DNA of 50,502 bases from an uncultured Collinsella sp. (GCA_959606065.1 CAUHHV010000016.1:1-50502), one strand, 5' to 3'; positions 7,472 to 16,098 are shown, counted from the stretch's first letter. The notes: a model not told the origin generated them from the sequence alone. Translations and numbers: made by a program.

Positions 7472-8179
7472 TTACTCAGCCAGGAAGTCGCGCTGGATAG
7501 CGGGATCGACCTTGACGCCAGGGCCCATGGTGGAAGACACGGAGATGGACTTGACGTACTTGCCCTTAGCAGAAGAGGGCTTGACGCGCAGGATCTCGGT
7601 GTACAGGGCAGCGTAGTTCTCGACGAGCTGCTGCTCGGTGAAGGACTTCTTGCCCAGGGGCACGTGGCAGATGCCGTAGCGGTCGGCGCGGTACTCAACG
7701 CGGCCAGCCTTGAGCTCGGAGACCATCTTGGCGACGTCCATGGTCACGGTGCCGAGCTTGGGGTTCGGCATGAGGCCACGGGGACCAAGGATCTTACCGA
7801 TGCGGCCAACCTTGGCCATCATGTTCGGCGTAGCGATAGCGGCGTCGAAGTTGATCTCGCCCTTCTGAATCTGGGCGACAAGCTCGTCGGAACCGATGAT
7901 GTCGGCGCCGGCAGCCTCAGCCTCGCGGGCCTTCTCGCCCTCGGCGAAGACGGCAACACGAACGGTCTTGCCGGTGCCGTGGGGCAGGGAGATGGAACCA
8001 CGGATGTTCTGGTCAGCCTTACGAGTATCGATGCCCAGACGGAAGTGAGCCTCGACGGTCTCGTCGAACTTGGCGGTGTCGAGCTCCTTGATGAGCTTGG
8101 CAGCCTGAAGGGGGGTGTAGAGCGTGGCGCGGTCGATCTTCTCGGCAGCGGCGTTATAGCTCTTACCATGCTTAGCCAT
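7472..8179 (-). CDS. rplA: 50S ribosomal protein L1
   Basis: A 235-residue L1 protein, which forms the mobile L1 stalk on 23S rRNA near the E site and in many bacteria represses its own operon. Characteristic stretches are MAKHGKSYNAA at the start, GTGKTVRVAVFAEGEKAREA, LGPRGLMPNPKLGTVT and EYRADRYGICHVPLGKKSF. The start at 8179 is preferred over an ATG two codons upstream because AGGAGG is eight bases from it and only two from the other. It is last in the secE-nusG-rplK-rplA unit and is followed by a strong terminator. Confidence 0.97.
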   Translation of the reverse strand: MAKHGKSYNAAAEKIDRATLYTPLQAAKLIKELDTAKFDETVEAHFRLGIDTRKADQNIRGSISLPHGTGKTVRVAVFAEGEKAREAEAAGADIIGSDELVAQIQKGEINFDAAIATPNMMAKVGRIGKILGPRGLMPNPKLGTVTMDVAKMVSELKAGRVEYRADRYGICHVPLGKKSFTEQQLVENYAALYTEILRVKPSSAKGKYVKSISVSSTMGPGVKVDPAIQRDFLAE

Positions 8180-8296
8180 GTGCATTACCTCCTGTGGTTA
8201 AACGGGCGTGAGCCCTCCCACATCGTATCGTGTGCCCTATTGCACACATTTAACGGGCGCCCAGGTCGGAGCACCCGTCGTTACCATAAGAAATCG

Positions 8297-8725
8297 CTAC
8301 TCAGCGATGGTGACGCCCATGGAACGGGCGGTACCGGCGATGATCTTCTTGGCGGCGTCAATGTCGTTGGCATTGAGGTCCGGCATCTTGATCTCGGCGA
8401 TCTTGGTGAGCTGCTCCTGGGAGAGCTGACCAACCTTGTCGGCCTGGGGCTTAGCGGAACCAGACTTGAGGTTCAGCTCCTTCTTGATGAGGTGAGCCGC
8501 CGGCGGGGTCTTGGTGATGAAGGAGAAGGACTTATCCTCGTAGACAGAGATCTCAACGGGGATGATGTCGCCCTTCTTGTCCTGCGTCTCGGCGTTAAAG
8601 GCCTGGCAGAACTGCATGATGTTCACGCCAGCAGCGCCCAGAGCGGGGCCGACGGGAGGAGCGGGGTTAGCTGCACCAGCAGGAATCTGGAGCTTAATGA
8701 CGTTGGCAACCTTCTTCTCAGCCAT
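8297..8725 (-). CDS. rplK: 50S ribosomal protein L11
   Basis: A 142-residue L11, part of the GTPase-associated centre with 23S rRNA helices 43-44. The conserved PAGAANPAPPVGPALGAAGV and NIMQFCQAFNA near the start and GTARSMGV near the end are typical, and the length is normal. The start at 8725 is chosen because GAAAGGA is seven bases upstream, while an ATG two codons earlier directly touches that site. It sits between nusG and rplA in the standard order. Confidence 0.97.
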   Translation of the reverse strand: MAEKKVANVIKLQIPAGAANPAPPVGPALGAAGVNIMQFCQAFNAETQDKKGDIIPVEISVYEDKSFSFITKTPPAAHLIKKELNLKSGSAKPQADKVGQLSQEQLTKIAEIKMPDLNANDIDAAKKIIAGTARSMGVTIAE

Positions 8726-8845
8726 GGTCATTCCTTTCGAATCACGAGTGTGAAGTACTTGCTATATCGTAAGCACGCACGTGTTAGAAGCACTCCTGAG
8801 ATGAGCAGTCACAGAAGAAGCACGCTCGCGCGAACGGACGAAAAC

Positions 8846-9382
8846 TTAAGCGATGACAGCGACCTGGTTAAAGTCGAGCTCGACCGGCGTCTCGCGGCCA
8901 AAGATCATCAGCGTGACCTTGAGCTTGCCAGCCTCGGTGTTAACCTCGGAGACCTTGCCATCAAAGTCGGTAAGCGGGCCATCGGTGACGCGGACGGACG
9001 TGCCGACCTGAATATCAACCGAGGTGCGCTTGGGCGAATCGCCCTTACCGGGACGACGAGTCATCTTGTTGTACTCGTCGCGGGAAAGCGGAGCGGGCTT
9101 GCCGTTGCCGCCTAGGAAACCGGTGACGCCGGGCGTGTTGCGAACGCACGTCCAAGCATCGTCATCCATCTCCATGCGGACCAGGACGTAGCCCGGGAAG
9201 ATCTTGGAATCCTTGGTCTCACGCTTGCCACCCTCTTTAATCTCGGTGACACGCTCCATAGGAATCTCGATATCAAAGATACGGTCCTGCATGCCCATAG
9301 TCTCGATGCGATGCTCGAGATCGGACTTAACGCGGTTCTCGTATCCAGAGTAAGTGTGAACGACGTACCAACGCTTAGACAT
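8846..9382 (-). CDS. nusG: Transcription termination/antitermination factor NusG
   Basis: A 178-residue NusG that binds RNA polymerase through its NGN domain (residues about 4-110: RWYVVHTYSGYENRVKSDLE, KIFPGYVLVRMEM, NTPGVTGFLG). The C-terminal KOW domain (about 125-178: VRVTDGPLTDFDGKVSEV) can bind Rho or ribosomal protein S10. It lies three bases downstream of secE, the classic order, in the unit driven by the rpmG promoter. Confidence 0.97.
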   Translation of the reverse strand: MSKRWYVVHTYSGYENRVKSDLEHRIETMGMQDRIFDIEIPMERVTEIKEGGKRETKDSKIFPGYVLVRMEMDDDAWTCVRNTPGVTGFLGGNGKPAPLSRDEYNKMTRRPGKGDSPKRTSVDIQVGTSVRVTDGPLTDFDGKVSEVNTEAGKLKVTLMIFGRETPVELDFNQVAVIA

Positions 9383-9385
9383 GGT

Positions 9386-9724
9386 TTAGCCCCTCAATCC
9401 AGAGAACAGAGCAAGAGCCTCGCCAAAGCCAGCATCGAGCAGAGCGATGACGACGCCGACGACGATCAGAGAAGCGCAAACGACGACCGAGTAGTTCACG
9501 AGCTCCTTCTTATCGGGCCACGTGACACGCTTCATCTCGGACTTCACCGAAGCGAAATACTTCTTGGTGCGGGCGAAGAAACCAGGCTTCTCGTTCTTCT
9601 TGGACTTCGCAGCCTTCTCGTTCTTCTTGGCAACGGCCTTCTTGGCCTCAACCTTGGAGTTGGCGGCAGCGTTATTGGCAGGTGCCGGCTGCTGAGCCTT
9701 CTTCTTGTTCTTCTTGTTGGCCAT
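9386..9724 (-). CDS. secE: Preprotein translocase subunit SecE
   Basis: A 112-residue SecE, the clamp subunit of the SecYEG channel. The first ~48 residues are a charged Lys/Ala-rich extension. The conserved amphipathic helix with KSEMKRVTWPDKKELVNYS (about 63-81) leads into a single transmembrane helix (VVVCASLIVVGVVIALLDAG). The one-helix form is usual in Gram-positives. It lies downstream of tRNA-Trp and rpmG and just before nusG. Confidence 0.95.
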   Translation of the reverse strand: MANKKNKKKAQQPAPANNAAANSKVEAKKAVAKKNEKAAKSKKNEKPGFFARTKKYFASVKSEMKRVTWPDKKELVNYSVVVCASLIVVGVVIALLDAGFGEALALFSGLRG

Positions 9725-9800
9725 TTGGGTTACCTCCGCGCAATGCGCTTATACATGAGTAAACCGTAAGCCCCCAATTGGGAGCTTACGGAATAATGAC

Positions 9801-9876
9801 TGGCACGCCAGGAAGGACTCGAACCCTCAACACTCGGTTTTGGAGACCGATGCTCTACCAATTGAACTACTGGCGT
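9801..9876 (-). tRNA. tRNA-Trp (CCA)
   Basis: A 76-base cloverleaf with ACGCCAG/CTGGCGT acceptor arms, anticodon loop CTCCAAA (anticodon CCA), T-loop GGTTCGAGTCC and an encoded 3' CCA. It sits between rpmG and secE, a common arrangement. Confidence 0.97.
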
Positions 9877-9889
9877 ATATGACTAAAGA

Positions 9890-10039
9890 CTAGCGAGTCT
9901 CTTTGTGCAGCGTGTGGTGACGGCACCAGGGGCAATACTTCTTGATCTCCATACGATCAGGCATGTTCGCCTTGTTCTTGGTGGTCGTATAGTTGCGGCG
10001 CTTGCACTCAGTGCACGCAAGAGTAACTAGAGTACGCAT
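9890..10039 (-). CDS. rpmG: 50S ribosomal protein L33
   Basis: A 49-residue L33: MRTLVTLACTECKRRNYTT, then NKANMPDRMEIKKYCPWC and a basic end. Two CxxC pairs (C9/C12 and C37/C40) are kept, so this is the zinc-binding form. It is the first gene of the rpmG-tRNA-Trp-secE-nusG-rplK-rplA unit. A near-consensus promoter lies 46 bases upstream. Confidence 0.95.
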   Translation of the reverse strand: MRTLVTLACTECKRRNYTTTKNKANMPDRMEIKKYCPWCRHHTLHKETR

Positions 10040-10084
10040 TAATCCTGAACCTTTCATTTCCGCCCCGTACGGGCACGAGTTTGT

Positions 10085-10114
10085 ACTTTATCAGCTCTAC
10101 GTAAGTGCTGTCAA
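10085..10114 (-). promoter_or_regulatory. Promoter of the rpmG-secE-nusG-rplKA unit
   Basis: On the minus strand a perfect TTGACA and TAAAGT are 18 bases apart. The 18 bases GAGGTTTTCGTTGACAGC, covering the -35 box and the sequence before it, are identical to those of the tRNA-Tyr/tuf promoter at 11916. Confidence 0.8.
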
Positions 10115-10254
10115 CGAAAACCTCGAGTCAATTGGTTCTCGGTGGATCCATTCATATTTGGAACACATCAATGAAGCCATCGAGAGCTAATCGACGGTGC
10201 GCCCAAGACCATTATCGATCCTCTTGACACCAGCAACGGCTCAATATCCATTGC

Positions 10255-10291
10255 AGAAAAGAACCCGGCACCCATATAAGTGCCGGGTTCT
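10255..10291 (-). terminator. Intrinsic terminator after tuf
   Basis: On the minus strand GAACCCGGCAC pairs with GTGCCGGGTTC around an 8-base loop, followed by TTTTCT. It separates tuf from the rpmG unit. Confidence 0.92.
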
Positions 10292-10318
10292 CTAAGTCAG
10301 CTATATCAGAGAGCTAAT

Positions 10319-11509
10319 TTACTCAATGATCGTGGAGACGATGCCCGAACCGACGGTGTGGCCACCCTCGCGGATAGCGAAGCGCAGGCCCTCCTCCATG
10401 GCGATCGGGTGGATGAGGTCGCCCTCGATGGTGATGTGGTCACCAGGCATAGCCATCTCGGTGCCCTCGGGAAGCTTGACCGTACCGGTAACGTCGGTGG
10501 TACGGAAGTAGAACTGAGGACGATAACCATCGAAGAACGGGGTGTGACGGCCGCCCTCCTCCTTGGTCAGAACGTAGATCTCGCCGGTGAACTTGGTATG
10601 CGGGGTAACCGAGCCGGGCTTGCAGAGAACCTGGCCACGCTCGATGTCCTCACGCTTGATACCGCGGAGCAGCAGACCGACGTTGTCGCCAGCCTCGCAA
10701 AAGTCCATGGACTTACGGAACATCTCGATACCGGTAACAACGGTGTTCTGGGTATCCTTGATGCCGACGATCTCGACGGGCTCGTTGAGCTTGAGCTCAC
10801 CGCGCTCGACACGGCCGGTAGCAACGGTACCACGGCCGGAGATGGTCATAACGTCCTCAACGGCCATCAGGAAGGGGAGGTCGTTGTTACGAGCAGGCGT
10901 CGGGATGTACTCGTCGACAGCCTTCATGAGCTCGCGGATAGCGTCCATCCACTTGGCGTCGCCCTCGAGAGCGCCCAGAGCGGAACCACGGATGACGGGG
11001 ATGTCGTCGCCGGGGAAATCGTACTCGGAGAGGAGCTCACGGGTCTCCATCTCGACGAGGTCGATGAGCTCGTCATCGTCGACCATGTCGCACTTGTTCA
11101 GGAAGACGACGATGTAGGGAACGCCGACCTGACGGGCGAGCAGGATGTGCTCGCGGGTCTGAGCCATGGGGCCGTCGGTAGCGGCGATGACCAGGATAGC
11201 GCCGTCCATCTGAGCAGCACCGGAGATCATGTTCTTGACGTAGTCAGCGTGGCCCGGGCAGTCAACGTGAGCGTAGTGACGGGCAGCGGTCTCGTACTCG
11301 ACGTGGGAGACGGAAATCGTAATGCCGCGCTCGCGCTCCTCGGGAGCCTTGTCGATGTTCTCGAACGCAGTGAAGTCAGCCTTGCAGCCCTCGGTCTCGG
11401 AGAGAACCTTGGTGATGGCGGCGGTCAGCGTGGTCTTGCCGTGGTCGACGTGACCAATGGTGCCGATGTTAACATGCGGCTTAGTGCGCTCAAACTTCTC
11501 TTTGGCCAT
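10319..11509 (-). CDS. tuf: Elongation factor Tu
   Basis: A 396-residue EF-Tu, the GTPase that brings aminoacyl-tRNA to the ribosome. The GTP-binding motifs GHVDHGKTTL (about 19-28), DCPGHADY (about 81-88) and NKCDMVDD (about 136-143) are present. Domains 2 and 3 are complete to the end (GGHTVGSGIVSTIIE). The start at 11509 follows AGGAGG; the frame is open for 23 codons upstream without supporting evidence. It is last in the tRNA-Tyr/Thr/Met-tuf unit, like the tRNA-tufB operon of E. coli. Confidence 0.98.
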   Translation of the reverse strand: MAKEKFERTKPHVNIGTIGHVDHGKTTLTAAITKVLSETEGCKADFTAFENIDKAPEERERGITISVSHVEYETAARHYAHVDCPGHADYVKNMISGAAQMDGAILVIAATDGPMAQTREHILLARQVGVPYIVVFLNKCDMVDDDELIDLVEMETRELLSEYDFPGDDIPVIRGSALGALEGDAKWMDAIRELMKAVDEYIPTPARNNDLPFLMAVEDVMTISGRGTVATGRVERGELKLNEPVEIVGIKDTQNTVVTGIEMFRKSMDFCEAGDNVGLLLRGIKREDIERGQVLCKPGSVTPHTKFTGEIYVLTKEEGGRHTPFFDGYRPQFYFRTTDVTGTVKLPEGTEMAMPGDHITIEGDLIHPIAMEEGLRFAIREGGHTVGSGIVSTIIE

Positions 11510-11605
11510 AAAGCCCTCCTCTAAACAGGTCGTCCCCGGACGGGACTTTGCCTTTATACCATAGTGGCCTCTCAACATACTATTGAGAAGCCACCGTGTT
11601 ACCTA

Positions 11606-11682
11606 TGGTAGCGGTGACTGGATTCGAACCAGTGACGCCACGGGTATGAACCGTGTGCTCTAACCAACTGAGCTACACCGCC
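11606..11682 (-). tRNA. tRNA-Met (CAT)
   Basis: A 77-base cloverleaf with GGCGGTG acceptor arm, anticodon CAT in loop TTCATAC, GTTCGAATC T-loop and encoded CCA. Its first base pair is G-U, not the unpaired C-A of initiators, so it is most likely the elongator. Confidence 0.93.
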
Positions 11683-11685
11683 GGA

Positions 11686-11761
11686 TGGAGCCTGCAACCA
11701 GACTTGAACTGGTGACCTCTTCGTTACCAACGAAGTGCTCTACCGACTGAGCTATACAGGC
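11686..11761 (-). tRNA. tRNA-Thr (GGT)
   Basis: A 76-base tRNA with GCCTGTA/TGCAGGC acceptor arm, anticodon GGT in loop TTGGTAA and encoded CCA. Three bases separate it from tRNA-Met. Confidence 0.95.
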
Positions 11762-11771
11762 ACTTGACGGG

Positions 11772-11853
11772 TGGGAGCTATAGGATTCGAACCTATGTAG
11801 GCAGAGCCAACGGGTTTACAGCCCGTCCCCATTAACCACTCGGGCAAACTCCC
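11772..11853 (-). tRNA. tRNA-Tyr (GTA)
   Basis: An 82-base tRNA with GGGAGTT/AGCTCCC acceptor arm, anticodon GTA and a long variable arm typical of bacterial tRNA-Tyr. The genome reads ACCC after the acceptor stem, so the 3' CCA is not fully encoded, unlike its neighbours. Confidence 0.93.
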
Positions 11854-11915
11854 AATCGTTCAAGTATCCGCAGGTCCTTTGGTCTTTTGGACCGCCACCC
11901 CCGCGAACGAAGAAG

Positions 11916-11945
11916 ATAATACGATGCCACCTTGGGGGCTGTCAA
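11916..11945 (-). promoter_or_regulatory. Promoter of the tRNA-Tyr/Thr/Met-tuf unit
   Basis: On the minus strand TTGACA and TATTAT are 18 bases apart, about 60 bases before tRNA-Tyr. It shares the GAGGTTTTCGTTGACAGC block with the rpmG promoter at 10085. Confidence 0.82.
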
Positions 11946-12160
11946 CGAAAACCTCTAGATACACGGCTCCGGGCGTATCCATATAGCCGTGACCTGCGGT
12001 TTTGTTGAGTTTGATTATGTGGAGTGATGAATTTGGCAATGCTGGCGTCATTTCCTAAGGGCACACTTTGGCGTGATGGAGTATGTCTGCAGTCTCGACC
12101 CTCGATAACGGATCCCTTGCGCTTATTACATAGGTCGTGATCGGCCTTCACCGGCACAAT

Positions 12161-12270
12161 CGAGCGTGGATTTTCTCCCGTTTGACATCGAGCGTGGATA
12201 ATCTCCCACTTTTGGCGTGTTTCTGAGGCCAAAGTGGCAGATTATCCATGCTCATTCTCTAGGCGGGAGA
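12161..12270. repeat. Complex palindromic repeat, family 3, copy 1
   Basis: GAGCGTGGAT followed by TCTCCC occurs twice in tandem. The second copy then pairs with its inverted partner: TGGATAATCT...CACTTTTGGC against GCCAAAGTGGCAGATTATCCA, ending CGGGAGA. A related 30-base segment is at 16291. Short open frames across it, reading KWEIIHARC, come from the repeat and are not a gene. The rest of the 11854-12284 gap, apart from the tRNA promoter, shows nothing I can name. Confidence 0.8.
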
Positions 12271-12284
12271 ACTATAGAGCCGAA

Positions 12285-13118
12285 CTACTCGGGCCAGGCC
12301 AAAGTAGACCCATAGAGCGGCTCCCCCTTGGTGCAGGGGTAGCGACTCAAGTAACACGACGATAGCAAGTCGAAGAAATAAGTCATGGCATATTTCGAAT
12401 AAACGCCGAGTCGGTCAATTCCGTTTCCCGCATTACCAAGGCGATATACACGGTCAAAAGACCTCGATTTGTCATCGTTGCTAAACGCAGTAATTAGAAT
12501 CTTCCTGCCCGAACGGCAATCAAGATACTCACGTGCCTGTGACGCAAATAGCCCGGAGACCGATACGAGAATTATCAATGACTGCGAAACGTCTCCCATG
12601 TTTTTCAATTCCGCGACGTTAGCCCCAGCAACTATGCGAACTATCTTGCCCGCATAAAACATTTCCTGCTGAAATCGTACGAGATTGGCGCTCACATTAT
12701 TGGTGCACCAGATTTCAACGTTTTTATGGCCATCAATTTCGTCGGCAAGGTGCTTAATAGCGATATCGGACACGCCGCTTTCAACCTCAGCGAACATCTC
12801 GATCATGCGAACGTCGAGCTCTGCCCTGTACTCCTCGTAGCCAAATTCCTCCTCTCGATGGCTTAAGTCGCTTGGAAAGACTGATTGAGTAAATGATTCT
12901 TTCAAATCGCTAAGAGACTGGTAGCCCAATCGATTGCAGAAACGACGAACAGCGGAACGGGACACGAATGCATCGCGGGTTATTGCGGCAACATTGATTT
13001 CGCTCGAACGCCTAATGTGAGCGATGAGATATCGAGCGATGGCGGCATCGTTTGACCCAAACTCGCTGTTGATGATGGAGCTAATGCGATTGAGCACATC
13101 GAAGTCATTGATATTCAC
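12285..13118 (-). CDS. MurR/RpiR family transcriptional regulator
   Basis: A 277-residue regulator. The N-terminal RpiR helix-turn-helix (AAIARYLIAHIRRSSEI, then DAFVSRSAVRRFCNRLGYQS) covers about residues 20-80. The C-terminal sugar-isomerase (SIS) domain is around 110-250 and should bind a sugar phosphate. The GTG at 13118 is chosen because AGAGGG lies five bases upstream. An in-frame ATG at 13157 would add 13 residues but has no visible ribosome site. It is divergent from a GH1-PTS operon and is probably its regulator, responding to a phosphorylated beta-glucoside; the shared gap contains an inverted repeat. Confidence 0.87.
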   Translation of the reverse strand: MNINDFDVLNRISSIINSEFGSNDAAIARYLIAHIRRSSEINVAAITRDAFVSRSAVRRFCNRLGYQSLSDLKESFTQSVFPSDLSHREEEFGYEEYRAELDVRMIEMFAEVESGVSDIAIKHLADEIDGHKNVEIWCTNNVSANLVRFQQEMFYAGKIVRIVAGANVAELKNMGDVSQSLIILVSVSGLFASQAREYLDCRSGRKILITAFSNDDKSRSFDRVYRLGNAGNGIDRLGVYSKYAMTYFFDLLSSCYLSRYPCTKGEPLYGSTLAWPE

Positions 13119-13160
13119 GTGATCCCTCTTTCCGCTCTCCTCGAAATCATAGTTCATTTA

Positions 13161-13198
13161 TTGAATCAAACAGCTTTGGTCGTTCTCCTATGATTCAA
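13161..13198. promoter_or_regulatory. Candidate operator of the beta-glucoside locus
   Basis: A perfect inverted repeat TTGAATCA/TGATTCAA with 22 bases between the arms lies in the gap between the divergent RpiR and GH1 genes. Arm centres are 30 bases apart, about three helical turns, so a dimer or tetramer could bind one face. Its role is inferred from position. Confidence 0.5.
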
Positions 13199-13269
13199 AT
13201 CAGTTGACGTCATCTTAATCGTAATTCCGCCACACGTATCCACCGTGTTGAATGATGGAAAGGGGATTC

Positions 13270-14688
13270 ATGGGCAACGTGAACAACATGCCGTTTCTCT
13301 GGGGTTCCGCCACGGCGTCTTATCAGTGCGAGGGTGCCTGGAACGAAGACGGCAAAGGCCTTGGCGAGTGGGATTTCTTTAGCCACACAAGCAATAAGAA
13401 CATCAACCATGTTGACGGTGATGTATCTTGCGACTTCTACCATCGCTATGAAGAAGATATCCGCATGATGAAAGAAGGCGGACAAAACACCTATCGCTTC
13501 TCTCTTTCATGGAGTCGAATCATCCCCACGGGTATCGGCGAAGTGAATGAAGAGGGTATCGATTTTTATAATCGGGTCATTGATTGCTGCCTCGAAAATG
13601 GCATAGAGCCCAACGTTACGCTGTTCCATTACGATCTGCCATTCACGCTTGCTTGCAAAGGCGGATGGCTGAACAATGACATGGCAGAGTGGTTCTGCAA
13701 ATACGCCAAGATTTGCTTTGAGCGCTTTGGAGACCGCGTCAAAATCTGGGCTACCGTTAACGAGCCGCATTTCTACAGCTACTGCGTAAACATGTTGGGC
13801 AACTATCCCCCCAATCGATCGCTCGACGTTCAGTCGTACATGCAGTTTCAGTACAACCTGATGCGCGCAAGCGCACTCGCAGTCCGAACATATCGTCAAA
13901 TGGGCTACGACGGCATCATCGGCGCCGTCCACGATGGCGGCGTTGTCGAACTCGACCCGGCAACCGAGCACCCTGATGACGTATTTCGATACGCAGACTT
14001 TTTCGCCAATCGCATGATTCTGGCACCAGCGCTTCAGGGTCAACTGCCGCCAGAAATGGACGAAATCCTTGAAAAACTTGGCGTCTCGCTCTATCGATCC
14101 CCAAATGACGTAGAAGAATTCAGAGACGGTAAAGTCGATTTTATTGGACTCAACGTGTATTGCCGAGAGTATGTAACCGACTGGCACGGTGGAGAGCTTG
14201 CCGTTTCGGCGAACAATAAGGGCGGTTCGAGCAAAAAGGTCGAAGGAAAATGCATTGCGCCCTTGTTTGAAAGCGCCCGCGACAGCAATGTTCCCCGCAA
14301 TAAATGGGGCCGCGAAATACTCCCAGGTTGCATGTATTCAACCATCATGGATGTCCACGAGCGCTATGACGCGCCCCGCATCTTTATTACGGAAAACGGA
14401 CATGGCGCCTATGAGCAACCAGACGCAGACGGAATGATCCACGATGATGACCGCATCGAGCTTCTGGGCCAGTTCATCGAGCACATGATGAGGGCTAAGC
14501 GCGACGGCGCGCGCGTTGAGGGCTACTACCTCTGGTCGACGATGGATCTGTATAGCTGGATCAACGGCTACGAAAAACGATACGGACTTGTCCATATCGA
14601 CTTCGAGAACAATCTGGAGCGCACCCCCAAAAAGAGCTGGTATTGGTACCGAGACCTTATCTCGAAGTATCAGGAGCAGGAAGGTTAG
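13270..14688 (+). CDS. Glycoside hydrolase family 1, probable 6-phospho-beta-glucosidase
   Basis: A 472-residue GH1 enzyme. FLWGSATASYQCEGAWNEDG opens the barrel. The acid/base motif TVNEPHF is near residue 165 and the nucleophile motif FITENGHG near residue 373; TMDLYSWINGYEKRYGLVHI is the usual C-terminal signature. The PTS transporter nine bases downstream means substrates arrive phosphorylated, so the enzyme should cut 6-phospho-beta-glucosides such as cellobiose-, arbutin- or salicin-phosphate. The start at 13270 follows AAAGGGG by four bases; ATGs at 13252 and 13255 overlap that site and are less likely. Confidence 0.92.
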   Translation: MGNVNNMPFLWGSATASYQCEGAWNEDGKGLGEWDFFSHTSNKNINHVDGDVSCDFYHRYEEDIRMMKEGGQNTYRFSLSWSRIIPTGIGEVNEEGIDFYNRVIDCCLENGIEPNVTLFHYDLPFTLACKGGWLNNDMAEWFCKYAKICFERFGDRVKIWATVNEPHFYSYCVNMLGNYPPNRSLDVQSYMQFQYNLMRASALAVRTYRQMGYDGIIGAVHDGGVVELDPATEHPDDVFRYADFFANRMILAPALQGQLPPEMDEILEKLGVSLYRSPNDVEEFRDGKVDFIGLNVYCREYVTDWHGGELAVSANNKGGSSKKVEGKCIAPLFESARDSNVPRNKWGREILPGCMYSTIMDVHERYDAPRIFITENGHGAYEQPDADGMIHDDDRIELLGQFIEHMMRAKRDGARVEGYYLWSTMDLYSWINGYEKRYGLVHIDFENNLERTPKKSWYWYRDLISKYQEQEG

Positions 14689-14697
14689 GAGAAAGAG

Positions 14698-16098
14698 ATG
14701 AAATATCAGGCAATGTCCGAAACAGTCCTAAAGGCTGTTGGCGGCAAAGAGAACATTACATCGGTAACTCATTGTGCGACGCGCCTTCGCATCGACGCAC
14801 GAGACACCTCGATCATCGATCTCCAGCTCGCCAAATCGGCCGATCAGGCGCTCGGGGCAGTAGTCAGCGGTGGCCAGCTTCAGGTGATCATCGGCCCCAA
14901 CGTCACCGAGGCTTACAACGACTTCCTCGACTTCGCGGGAATCGAAGTCGGCGGTGGCACGGTTGCCGACGATGCCCAAACCGCCAAAGACCTTGCAGAA
15001 GGCATTAAAAGCGGTAACACCGCCATGGGCTTGATTGAGAAATTCGGGAACGTCTCTGCACAGGTATTCATGCCCATCGTCCCGGCGCTCATCGTTGGCG
15101 GACTCATTCTTTCGATCAAGAATCTCCTGGTCAATTATTGCGGATTGAGCACCGATAGCGGAACCGCCCAGGTCCTGTTGGCGATCTTTAGCGCTTCGTT
15201 TAGCTTCTTACCCGTTTATCTTGGTTATCAGCTCGCGGCCGTCATGAAGATGCAGCCCATCATGGGCGCATTGCTGGGCGCGATCATGATCAGCTCGTCC
15301 ATTAGCGGTGCCGAGGGTCTCGACTTTCTTGGTATTCCCATCCCGACGAACGACTATTCGAGTACGGTAGTGCCCATCGTACTGGGCGTTGTATTCATGT
15401 ACTTTGTCGACCGCGGCCTTCAGAAGATTATTCCCGACGTTACCAAACTGTTCTTGAAGCCGCTGCTCACCATGATCATCGTCGTGCCCGTCGAGCTTAT
15501 TATCCTTGGCCCCGCCGGCAGCATGATGGGCTACGCGCTGAGCGATGCCGTCACGTGGCTTATGGACAACGTGGCATTTATCGCTACTCCGATCCTGGCA
15601 GCCCTTAACCCCTATTTCGTCATGCTCGGTCTCGATAAGGCTTACATCGCAATCGAAGTTACGAGCCTGGCGCAGCTCGGTTGGGCACCCATTATCTTTG
15701 GATTCATCTCGAACCTCTGCATTGGCGGCACGAGCCTCGCCCTGGCAACTGCCATGAAGGGAAACAAAGAGAAGAGGGGTATGGTCACCACGGTTGCCGT
15801 CACCGCACTCTGTGGCGTAACCGAGCCCGCGTTCTACGGTTGCCTCATCGAGCGTCCCCGCCTGCTTGTCGGCACGGCAATCGGCGCGCTCTGCGCTGGA
15901 CTCCCTGCAGGCATCTTTGTTCTGAAAGAGTATGTTGCGGGAGCATGCCCCGGCCTTCTTTCGGCACTCATCTTTATCGCTCCCGATGGGTCCATGGGTA
16001 ACTTCGTGCTGGCATGCGTTGTCGCCATCATCGCCATCGTCGTCTCCTTCATCGCTGCACGCGTGATCATCAAGAAGAACCCCAGCTATATTGAGTAG
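14698..16098 (+). CDS. PTS transporter, beta-glucoside type EIIBC
   Basis: A 466-residue phosphotransferase permease. The EIIB domain is at residues 1-85, with the phosphorylated Cys26 in SVTHCATRLRI. The EIIC membrane domain is at about 110-460, with roughly ten hydrophobic segments and the GVTEPAFYG motif. There is no EIIA domain, unlike full BglF/BglP proteins, so EIIA must come from another gene. It is co-transcribed with the GH1 gene and followed by a terminator at 16199. Exact sugar unknown; beta-glucosides or cellobiose are most likely. Confidence 0.9.
   Translation: MKYQAMSETVLKAVGGKENITSVTHCATRLRIDARDTSIIDLQLAKSADQALGAVVSGGQLQVIIGPNVTEAYNDFLDFAGIEVGGGTVADDAQTAKDLAEGIKSGNTAMGLIEKFGNVSAQVFMPIVPALIVGGLILSIKNLLVNYCGLSTDSGTAQVLLAIFSASFSFLPVYLGYQLAAVMKMQPIMGALLGAIMISSSISGAEGLDFLGIPIPTNDYSSTVVPIVLGVVFMYFVDRGLQKIIPDVTKLFLKPLLTMIIVVPVELIILGPAGSMMGYALSDAVTWLMDNVAFIATPILAALNPYFVMLGLDKAYIAIEVTSLAQLGWAPIIFGFISNLCIGGTSLALATAMKGNKEKRGMVTTVAVTALCGVTEPAFYGCLIERPRLLVGTAIGALCAGLPAGIFVLKEYVAGACPGLLSALIFIAPDGSMGNFVLACVVAIIAIVVSFIAARVIIKKNPSYIE

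Noticed and set aside
11942..12232. A 96-codon minus-strand frame reading KWEIIHARC
   Set aside because: It runs across the tRNA/tuf promoter and the family 3 palindrome, has no ribosome site and owes its sequence to the repeat.
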